DNA of 21,369 nucleotides from contig CP070700.1 of assembly GCA_020349865.1 (NCBI GenBank), forward strand, positions 4,822,871-4,844,239. Reading direction: 5' to 3'. Below, one piece after another: positions 6,395-14,000 of the stretch. This DNA is from Desulfobacteraceae bacterium (GTDB taxonomy: Bacteria; Desulfobacterota; DSM-4660; Desulfatiglandales; Desulfatiglandaceae). The translations under genes were made by a program, and so were the position numbers. Numbering within the stretch: the stretch's first letter is position 1; every line of letters begins with the position of its first letter. Under the pieces are notes generated by a model. The model had not been told where the DNA came from, did not search any database, and saw only the letters and a list, made by a program, of their open reading frames with translations.

Positions 6395-9190
6395 TCACAC
6401 CAGGCTATAGTCCTTCTCCTTTAGCTTTGCATGAGCAGCAGCCAGCCTTGCTATAGGTACCCTGGGTGGTGAGCAAGAGACATAGCTCATTTTGATATGA
6501 TGGCAGAACCGTATGGCATCTGGATGGCCACCCTGTTCACCGCAAATCCCGATCTTCATATCAGGCCTTGTTTTTCTCGCCCATTCGATTGTCATCATCA
6601 TCAACCGTCCCACGCCCTTGACATCCAGGATTTCAAAGGGGTTGTGCTGGAGTATCCCGCGTTCCTCATACAGCGGCAAGAACTTGTTTTCAGCATCTTC
6701 TCGTGAAAATGAAAATGTGGCTTGAGTTAGATCATTGGTACCAAATGATATGAATTCGGCAAGCTCGGCGATTCGACCGGCTCGCATACAGGCCCTGACT
6801 ACCTCAACCATGGTCCCAAATTCATAGGGGACCTTGAAATTATATTTCTTTTCCACTTCCTTGTGTATCTTAGTCACATACCGGTGAACCCACTTTAACT
6901 CTTCCAGCGTACAAACCTGGGGAACCATGATTTCAGAGGCAACCTGGCCCCCGTCCTTTATGTGTTCGGCAGCGGCTTCGAGGATGGCCCTGATCTGCAT
7001 GGCGTATATCTCCGGATAGGTGATACCGAGCCTCACACCGCGATGCCCAAGCATGGGGTTTGTTTCAGAGAGGGTCCTCACCTTCTTCAACATTGTCTCC
7101 TTGGATTGGATCATACTCTCTGCCAGATGCTTGCCCTTAAGCTCCTCCAAACCCTGGATAATCACTTCAAGGTTGGCCGCATATCTATCATGGAGTTCAG
7201 AATTCAACATCTTTAAGGTGTCCGGGAGATCAGCCATTCCTTCAACAGTATTTCTCAATTCCTTAAGATGATCGATCTCCTCCACCAGTTCATCTGCAGA
7301 AGGCAGAAACTCATGTATTGGGGGATCCAGAAGCCGAATGGTCACTGGGTAACCATCCATAATGCTAAATATTTCTCTAAAATCCTCTCGCTGGAAAGGG
7401 AGTAGTCGATCCAAGGCCACCTGTCGCTCTGCGGTAGTCTCTGCCAGGATCATTTCCTGGACAATGGGCAGCCTCTCGGGCTGATTGAACATCCTTTCTG
7501 TACGGCAAAGTCCTATCCCCATGGCACCATATTTTTTCGCCTTGGAAACCGATTCAGGGGTATCTGCATTGGTCATGACACTCAGTTCAGCAATGTCATC
7601 GGCCCACTCCAGCAACACGAGCAGGTCCTCCACAAATTCCGGTTCAATGGTAGGAACCATTCCCTGGTAAACGTTTCCAGTGCCACCGTCTATGGTGATC
7701 ACATCACCCTCCCTGAGGGTCACGCCTGAAATCACCGCCTCCTTTGCACTTTGATTTATTGCTATGGCCTCACATCCCGAGACACAGGGCTTTCCCATAC
7801 TTCTTGCAACCACTGCAGCATGAGAAGTCTTGCCGCCGCGACTGGTAAGGACTCCCTGTGCAGCAAAGAAGCCATGAATATCATCGGGTTTGGTCTCCTC
7901 TCGAACAAGGATTACTTTCTCTCCAAGCTTGGCCTTGTTCTCAGCCCGGTCTGCGTCAAAGACCATTTTGCCAGATGCGGCCCCCGGGGATGCGGGAAGC
8001 CCCTGGGCCAGGACCTCTACCTTGGCCTTTGGATCAAGACGGGGGTGAAGAAGCTGGGCCAGCATGTCCGGCTGGACTCGCAGAATAGCCTGTTCCTCAG
8101 AAATGAGCCCCTCATTGACCATGTCAATAGAAGTTTTAATAAAGGCCGATACGTTCATCTTGGCGTTCCGGGTTTGGAGGCAGTATAATTTTCTTTTTTC
8201 AATAGTGAACTCAAGATCCTGGACTTCGCGGTAATGGTCTTCCAGGGTACGTCTCAACCTTTCTAATTCGGGATAAACATCCGGCATTTCCTTTCTGAGC
8301 TGTCTAATGGGTTTTGGGGTCCTGATCCCTGCCACCACGTCTTCTCCCTGGGCATTGACCATGTATTCTCCAAAAAACCGGTTTGCCCCGGTGGCCGGAT
8401 CTCGCGTAAAAGCTACCCCGGTGGCGCTGTCATTTCCCATGTTTCCATAAACCATGGTGCATATATTGACGGCGGTGCCATTTGCCATTTTCTTGGTGAT
8501 ATTGAACTCTCTCCGGTAGTCCACAGCCCGTTTACCCATCCACGACTTAAAGACCGCCTCCACAGCCATTTCCAATTGTTCATAAGGGTCCTGGGGGAAT
8601 GGTTTGCTGGTTGTTTCCCTGACAAGATCCAAAAACTCATCACAGGTCTGTTTTAGAGCCTTTGCATTTAGATCAACATCTTCCTTTGCTTTATGCTTAT
8701 CCTTTATTTTGTTGAAAATATTATTAAACCCTTCATCATCCATGCCAAGCCCAACAGAGCCGAAAAGCTGAATCAACCGACGGTACAAGTCATAGACGAA
8801 TCTCTCATTCTTTGTGAGGCGAATAAGACCTGCCGCAGTCTCATCATTAAGGCCAAGGTTCAAAATAGTATCCATCATGCCGGGCATCGAAATGGCAGCT
8901 CCCGATCTCACCGATACCAGTAAAGGATTTTTAGCGTCTCCAAATCCTTTTCCTGTCTTTTTCTCAAGTTCTGCCATAGCCTTCCTGATCTGTTTCACCA
9001 GAACCGGTTGAAGCCCCTTCTTTTTTTGATCCAGGTATGCCAGGCATGCTTCTGTAGTAAGCACGAAACCTGGCGGAACAGGAAGGCCGATCTGGGTCAT
9101 TTCGCAGAGATTTGCGCCCTTCCCTCCGAGCAGCTTTTTATTCTTTCCGTCTCCCTTTTCGAATGAAAGGACATATTCCTTAACTTTCAT
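6395..9190 (-). CDS. ppdK: Pyruvate, phosphate dikinase
   Basis: 931 residues. It interconverts pyruvate + ATP + Pi with phosphoenolpyruvate + AMP + PPi in the cytoplasm, linking acetyl-CoA-derived pyruvate to gluconeogenesis. The N-terminal ATP-grasp domain starts LLGGKGANLCEMTQIGLPVPPGF. The swivelling phosphohistidine domain has GGKTSHAAVVARSMGKPC with His457. The C-terminal PEP/pyruvate barrel has GTNDLTQ, HNPFE and GICGEQGG with the catalytic-site Cys883. It is about 55 residues longer than the usual enzyme of roughly 875, owing to an insertion of helical, charged sequence between HEFLPS and NPMLGHRG (about residues 630-705). The ATG at 9190-9188 lies 5 nt after GAGGG. The start overlaps the end of the upstream mini-protein by 11 bp, implying coupled translation. 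Confidence 0.95.
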   Translation of the reverse strand: MKVKEYVLSFEKGDGKNKKLLGGKGANLCEMTQIGLPVPPGFVLTTEACLAYLDQKKKGLQPVLVKQIRKAMAELEKKTGKGFGDAKNPLLVSVRSGAAISMPGMMDTILNLGLNDETAAGLIRLTKNERFVYDLYRRLIQLFGSVGLGMDDEGFNNIFNKIKDKHKAKEDVDLNAKALKQTCDEFLDLVRETTSKPFPQDPYEQLEMAVEAVFKSWMGKRAVDYRREFNITKKMANGTAVNICTMVYGNMGNDSATGVAFTRDPATGANRFFGEYMVNAQGEDVVAGIRTPKPIRQLRKEMPDVYPELERLRRTLEDHYREVQDLEFTIEKRKLYCLQTRNAKMNVSAFIKTSIDMVNEGLISEEQAILRVQPDMLAQLLHPRLDPKAKVEVLAQGLPASPGAASGKMVFDADRAENKAKLGEKVILVREETKPDDIHGFFAAQGVLTSRGGKTSHAAVVARSMGKPCVSGCEAIAINQSAKEAVISGVTLREGDVITIDGGTGNVYQGMVPTIEPEFVEDLLVLLEWADDIAELSVMTNADTPESVSKAKKYGAMGIGLCRTERMFNQPERLPIVQEMILAETTAERQVALDRLLPFQREDFREIFSIMDGYPVTIRLLDPPIHEFLPSADELVEEIDHLKELRNTVEGMADLPDTLKMLNSELHDRYAANLEVIIQGLEELKGKHLAESMIQSKETMLKKVRTLSETNPMLGHRGVRLGITYPEIYAMQIRAILEAAAEHIKDGGQVASEIMVPQVCTLEELKWVHRYVTKIHKEVEKKYNFKVPYEFGTMVEVVRACMRAGRIAELAEFISFGTNDLTQATFSFSREDAENKFLPLYEERGILQHNPFEILDVKGVGRLMMMTIEWARKTRPDMKIGICGEQGGHPDAIRFCHHIKMSYVSCSPPRVPIARLAAAHAKLKEKDYSLV

Positions 9191-9368
9191 TAGTTCCCTC
9201 TTTATCCCGTTTTCTTAAGTATTCAAACAAATAAGCCAGGCCGAGCAGGATTAGTGCCAGGCCGAAAACTTTGATGACCGCCAATTTCTGAAAAAAGAAT
9301 CGAGAGACAAGAAAAGCGAATAGGACGGACAAGATAAGCCGTAACACAAAGATTTGAGGTTTTTCCAT
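9180..9368 (-). CDS. Two-TM membrane mini-protein upstream of ppdK
   Basis: 62 residues. Two hydrophobic segments (about residues 8-26, FVLRLILSVLFAFLVSRFF, and 31-49, VIKVFGLALILLGLAYLFEY) are followed by a charged tail (LRKRDKEGTNES). This predicts a small hairpin membrane protein with a cytoplasmic C-terminus. I do not recognise the family. Support for a real gene is its tight position: its TAA overlaps the ppdK start by 11 bp, and it begins 20 bp after the stop of the upstream unknown. The ribosome binding site is weak (GAAGCAGAA). Function unknown. Confidence 0.65.
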   Translation of the reverse strand: MEKPQIFVLRLILSVLFAFLVSRFFFQKLAVIKVFGLALILLGLAYLFEYLRKRDKEGTNES

Positions 9369-9388
9369 TTATTCTGCTTCGTGGTGCC

Positions 9389-9712
9389 TCATTTTTTTTT
9401 GAAAGGAATCACCTTTCCCGGTTCATCTTGATCCTTTGTTTTTTCTATCTTGTTGATCTCCGAAGGTCCTCTTTCATCCAATGCTTTTTTAACTGTTTTA
9501 AGCCTCATTGGTCTGCCACCCATCGTAAAAGGTGCCCCGTCGATATAGGACTCTCGAAGGATCCAGGTCACCGTCTGGGCGGGTATGGTGAGCAGCAAAA
9601 GTGTGATCCGATACCAGTCCTTTTTAACATCAAATTCAATAGACTCTATGCGGGCAAAAGCGGCCGGTTGCTCCTGATGGTAAATAAGAACGACTTCTCC
9701 TTCCTGGCGCAT
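9389..9712 (-). CDS. Conserved-looking hypothetical protein, 107 aa
   Basis: 107 residues. The N-terminal part EVVLIYHQEQPAAFARIESIEFDVKKDWYRITLLLLTIP reads like a small beta-barrel, and the middle TWILRESYIDGAPFTMGGRPMRLKTV has many aromatic and Gly residues. The tail from about residue 80 is Lys/Glu-rich and probably disordered (PGKVIPFKKK). No signal peptide or TM helix. I do not know a named domain, although the composition and operon position suggest a genuine conserved gene. No strong ribosome binding site (AAAGAA). It precedes the two-TM protein and ppdK, and a shared transcript is likely. Confidence 0.6.
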   Translation of the reverse strand: MRQEGEVVLIYHQEQPAAFARIESIEFDVKKDWYRITLLLLTIPAQTVTWILRESYIDGAPFTMGGRPMRLKTVKKALDERGPSEINKIEKTKDQDEPGKVIPFKKK

Positions 9713-9787
9713 AATCGAATTCTTTGTAAATAGATTCTGGATTTGAGAACGGTTCTGCCATTAGGAGCGTCAAGGCAATTGATATAA

Positions 9788-9869
9788 GGGCAAGGCGAAA
9801 GGCCTAATGCGAAAGGTTCCTTAATGAAAAGTATAGTACTTGCACCTTACGCCTTCCGCCCTGCGCCCC
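9788..9869. repeat. Degenerate heptamer arrays, inverted pair
   Basis: At 9839-9869 four abutting heptamers read CTTGCAC, CTTACGC, CTTCCGC, CCTGCGC. At about 9793-9816, GCGAAAGG-type heptamers occur in the opposite sense (GCGAAAG, GCCTAAT, GCGAAAG). The two arrays could pair across an AT-rich centre (about 9817-9838). They lie directly after the FmdB-type stop codon in the gap before the next minus-strand gene. They may serve as a terminator/attenuator or be a dispersed intergenic repeat; neither can be decided here. Confidence 0.45.
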
Positions 9870-9870
9870 A

Positions 9871-10212
9871 CTATTCACTATCCCTTATGACACTCCCCGG
9901 ATCCGTCCTCAGTTTTTCCACTTTTTCTTCGAAATTGCTTCCTAGATCCACTCCCATCTGCTGTGCCCGCTTTTTGGCTGCAAGACCAATGTTTCGCGTA
10001 TCTTTATAGAAGCTGTCACCCTGCCGTGAGCTGGGATCAAAGGTTGCAAGACGGTCACTTTCTGATACATGATAAGCGACTCTGGAAATCAGTCTTTTCA
10101 GATTGCGACCGCCGCAGTTAGGGCACAGGAGGTTTTTTTCATCCGCTCTCCCCATTATTAAGCTCTGGAACTGTCTATCACAGCCAGAGCATTGATATTC
10201 GTAAATAGGCAT
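9871..10212 (-). CDS. FmdB-family zinc-ribbon protein
   Basis: 113 residues starting MPIYEYQCSGCDRQFQ. The N-terminal zinc ribbon has Cys8, Cys11, Cys30 and Cys33 (CxxC...CPNC), the hallmark of the FmdB/CxxC_CxxC_SSSS family. The family is named after a putative regulator of formylmethanofuran dehydrogenase; the real function is mostly unknown. The C-terminal part (VEKLRTDPGSVIRDSE) is charged and likely flexible. AAGGAG lies about 12 nt upstream, with a second GAAAGG adjacent to the ATG. It is second in the minus-strand run leading to ppdK, 56 bp after the Cys-rich small protein. Confidence 0.85.
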   Translation of the reverse strand: MPIYEYQCSGCDRQFQSLIMGRADEKNLLCPNCGGRNLKRLISRVAYHVSESDRLATFDPSSRQGDSFYKDTRNIGLAAKKRAQQMGVDLGSNFEEKVEKLRTDPGSVIRDSE

Positions 10213-10268
10213 CCTTTCAATATTCTCCTTACAAGCACCCGGGCTTTTTGTGTTGCTTTATGCCGCCA

Positions 10269-10484
10269 TCAATAGAATCGTTCTTTATAGTGGCGACAGA
10301 CATAATTGGGCGGAGTCGGAAAAGCCCTCTCTTCCCAGTTCCTTTCCCGCTGAAGGGGATCTTCTCTATCTTCCTCTTCTCCAGGAAAGACGCAGACGTT
10401 TGACGTGGCACTGCTCAGAACAGGCGGTTCATTATCTCCTTTTACAATATAATACTTACAGTTCCAACAACAATCTTTCGCCAT
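10269..10484 (-). CDS. Small cysteine-rich hypothetical protein, 71 aa
   Basis: 71 residues, beginning MAKDCCWNCKYYIVKG and ending PNYVCRHYKERFY. Cysteines at 5, 6, 9, 31 and 63 could form a small metal site (CxxC plus two distant Cys). The acidic middle (GEEEDREDP) and many aromatics argue for a small folded cytoplasmic protein. I do not recognise a family. Support for a real gene is its position as first gene of the minus-strand run, 56 bp before the FmdB-type gene, and its non-random Cys/aromatic pattern. The ribosome binding site is weak. Copy B of the MITE-like element lies about 30 bp upstream and may include or disrupt its promoter. Confidence 0.55.
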   Translation of the reverse strand: MAKDCCWNCKYYIVKGDNEPPVLSSATSNVCVFPGEEEDREDPLQRERNWEERAFPTPPNYVCRHYKERFY

Positions 10485-10516
10485 ATCTTAACATCATTAT
10501 ATCAGGATTCATAGCT

Positions 10517-10768
10517 CGTGCCCATCCATAAATGAAATAAAGGCACTATCAAGTGTCCGATTCAGAAATGAGCAATTTCTTACAAGATCAAGGCTTCCGG
10601 GAACCCGCTGCAAAGCAGTGGGATGGTTTCACCGCGAAGCGGTGCGAAGAAATCAAAGGATTACGCGGAGACATACTATAGTAAGTCCCACAAGGTATCC
10701 AGCAGATTGATCCGCCTGAGGCGGATTGACGCTGAGATGTGGAAAACATCCATTTCTGGGTGGGCACT
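10517..10768 (+). mobile_element. MITE-like element, copy B, with two nested palindromic inserts
   Basis: The sequence follows the reverse complement of copy A (2614-2791) through its whole length. The left terminus is GTGCCCATCCATAAATG; the right terminus read on minus is AGTGCCCACCCAGAAATGG. The internal terminus AGTGTCCGATTCAGAAATG is also present. Two extra blocks are absent from copy A. The first is about 57 bp at 10593-10649, containing two hairpins (10604-10622, and CACCGCGAAGCGGTG at 10630-10644). The second is 19 bp at about 10711-10729, around TCCGCCTGAGGCGGA, flanked by GATTGA repeats. The central palindrome has decayed by two bases. No transposase. Another AAGTGTCC stretch at about 10781 may be a further remnant. 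Confidence 0.7.
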
Positions 10769-11076
10769 ATTATCCGGCATCAAGTGTCCAGTAGTGCAAG
10801 GCTTTGCCTCTATTATCAAACGCTCAGCCGATTATCAACTATATTAGAAAAGCTGAAACTTTATGGCTGTCAGCGGTTAGTAACATTTTTCTTGACACTC
10901 AATTACCCATGTGGCATGTAAAAAATTTCACAAGAGGTCTTGGGGGAACGATTTCCCAAATAGGAAGAAACTGCCCATTTTTCTTCAAGTTTAAACACTC
11001 TTCTCCCACCTAAAATGTGAACCTAAAAAAATTTCCTTTAAAAAACAAAACGTTTGAAAGGTAGGAGTAAAACTTT
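10769..11076 (+). promoter_or_regulatory. Upstream region of the hdrA cluster, weak promoter candidate
   Basis: About 310 bp of non-coding sequence before hdrA. TTGACA at 10892-10897 is a perfect -35 box. At 17 bp spacing the -10 would be CATGTA (10915-10920), a poor match, so the promoter call is tentative. TTGGGGGAACGATTTCCCAA at about 10943-10962 is a partial dyad that might bind a regulator. The ribosome binding site AGGAG lies about 9 nt before the hdrA ATG. No sigma-54 -24/-12 pair was found. Confidence 0.3.
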
Positions 11077-14000
11077 ATGGGTCAAGATAATCCAAGAGGC
11101 TCTGTTATGGTCGTGGGAGCCGGTATCGCTGGCATCCAGGCCTCATTGGACCTGGCCAATTCTGGCTATCTGGTTTACCTAATTGAAAAAAACTCTGCCA
11201 TTGGCGGCGTCATGGCCCAGCTGGACAAAACCTTCCCCACCAATGATTGTTCCATGTGCATCATTTCTCCAAAGCTGGTTGAATGTGGGAGGCATCTCAA
11301 CATCGAGCTACTGACCATGACAGATATTCTGGAAGTCACCGGTGAAGCAGGCAATTTTCAAGTGAAGCTCCTGGAAAGGCCCCGCTACATTGATCTGGCG
11401 AAGTGTACGGCCTGTGACGAGTGTGCAAAGGTATGCCCTGTTGAGTTGCCGAATCTTTTTGACCAGGGGCTGCGTAACCGGCGTGCCGCGTACAAACTTT
11501 ACCCTCAGGCTATGCCCAGCGCCTATGCAATTGAAAAAAGGGGAACCGCTCCATGCCGCCTATCCTGCCCGGCCGGACTGAATGTTCAGGGATATGTGCA
11601 GATGGTGGGGCAGGGAAAGTATAAAGAAGCCCTCAAGATTATTATGGAAGAATTACCTCTTCCCGGTGTACTTGGGAGGATTTGCCCACACAGTTGCGAA
11701 GATGAATGCCGCCGATGCGAGGTTGATGAACCGGTTGCAATTAGAGACCTCAAACGGTTGGCGGCTGACCAGTTTGATCCCAGGGACATAGAGATAGAAT
11801 GTATGCCTCCAAGGAAAGATAAGGTGGCCATTATAGGGTCTGGTCCTGCTGGACTTTCGGCTGCTTATCACTTAGCACGCAAAGGTGTCTTATCCACCAT
11901 CTTCGAGGCCCTGCCCAAGCCCGGTGGTATGCTGAGGGTAGGCATCCCAGAGCATCGCCTCCCAAAGGAGATTTTAGACAAGGAGATCGAAGTAATCACC
12001 AACCTCGGTGTAGAGATCAGGACAAGCACGCCTTTTGGTGCGGAATTGACCATTGATGACCTCTTCAAGGAAGGATATAAGTCAGTCTATTTGAGCATTG
12101 GAGCCCACAAAGGTATTGAATTAGGCATTCCAGGTGAGAAAGCCAAAGGGGTATTTGAAGGCGTGGATTTCTTGAGAGAGGTGAACCTGACTGGCAAGGC
12201 TCCCGTGGGTAAAAAAGTCGCCATTATTGGAGGAGGAAATGTAGCTATTGACGTGTCCCGCTGCGCGGTTCGATTGGGTGCTGATCAGGTTAATATCGTA
12301 TATCGCCGCACACGAGCTGAGATGCCCGCATGGGAAGAAGAAATTCAGGCAGCGGAGGCAGAAGGGGTTAAGATCAGCTACCTCTCAGCCCCCCAAGAAG
12401 TACTCACAAAAGGTGACGAAGTTACCGGGCTAAGGTGCATTAGGATGGAACTCGGTGAACCTGATTCATCGGGCAGACGGCGGCCGGTCCCCATCCCCGG
12501 AAGCGAGTATGAAATTGAGATCGATCAACTTATCCCGGCTATCGGCCAAAGGCCTGACCTTTCCGCTTTAAAGGATGTAACAGGTTTGAGTTTCTCGCGT
12601 TGGGGAACTATTGAAGTAGACCCTGTTACCTATTCAACTGAACGTGAAGGGGTTTTTGCTGGCGGAGATTTTCAGACTGGCCCGTGGATAGCAATCGGTG
12701 CGATTGCTGCCGGCCGTGAGGCGGCCGAGTCCATTGTCCGCTATTTGGAAGGACAGGATATGGCAAAAGCAAGGAAGCCTATATCCAAAGAAGATCAGGA
12801 ATATCGCCCGATCCCTGAAAATGAGCCAAAAAGAGCCAGGGCAAAAATGCCCGAGCTTGAAGTGGAGGAGCGAGAGGGCACCTTCAAAGAGGTAGAGCTT
12901 GGCTATGACGAGGATAAGGGAAAGGATGAAGCGCATCGTTGCTTGAACTGCGGATACTGTAGCGAGTGCTATCAATGTGTCGATGCTTGTTTGGCCGGAG
13001 CTGTTGATCACAGTATGGTCCCCAAGGAAAGCACCTTAGAGGTGGGAGCCATTCTTCTTGCCCCCGGTTTTATCCCCTTTGACCCCAATTTGCACGATAC
13101 TTACAACTACTCCAACCATCCCAATGTAGTCACCAGTATGGAGTTCGAGCGGATCCTTTCTGCATCCGGGCCATTTGAAGGGCATCTTGTGAGACCATCG
13201 GATCACAAGGAACCTGAAAAAATAGCATGGCTCCAGTGTATAGGGTCCAGGGATGTCCATATCGGGGCCAGGGGCTATTGTTCATCGGTCTGTTGCACCT
13301 ATGCCATCAAAGAGGCCATGGTCGCCAAAGAACACAGCACAGGTTCTCTGGATACGGCCATATTCTATATGGACATCCGCACCTTTGGGAAAGATTTTGA
13401 AAAATATTACAACCGCGGCAGAGAGGAAGCCGGAATCCGTTTTATAAAATCACGAATTACCAACATCTATTCGGTCAATGATACGGGAAATCTGCTCATC
13501 CGTTACATCGATGAGGCGGGGAAAAGAGTTGAAGAAGCATTTGACATGGTGGTCTTATCCGTGGGCCTTGGCGCGTCTAAAGAAGCTGTACAGCTTGCCG
13601 AAAAACTGGGGGTTGAAATCAATAACTATTCTTTCGCACGCACAAGCGACTTCAAACCTGTGGAGTCCTCTATACCCGGCATCTTTGTGTGCGGAGTCTT
13701 TCAAGGCCCCAAAGATATTCCCCAGTCAGTCATGGAAGCCTCTGCGGCTGCCGCGGCCTCGGGAGAGATACTGGCCAGCGCCAGGGGAACAATGACACGT
13801 ATTAAAGAACTCCCGCCCGAGGAAGACTTCTCTGGAGAGGAGCCGCGTATTGGAGTATTTGTCTGTAACTGTGGCATTAATATCGGCGGAATTGCGGACG
13901 TGCCGGCTGTAAGAGATTATGCCGGAACCCTTCCCAATGTGGTATATGTGGAAGACAACCTCTTCACCTGCTCCCAGGATACGCAGGACAAAATGAAGGA

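Noticed and set aside
10892..10920. A confident sigma-70 promoter for hdrA.
   Set aside because: The -35 is perfect but the -10 at 17-bp spacing (CATGTA) is poor, so it is listed only as a weak candidate.
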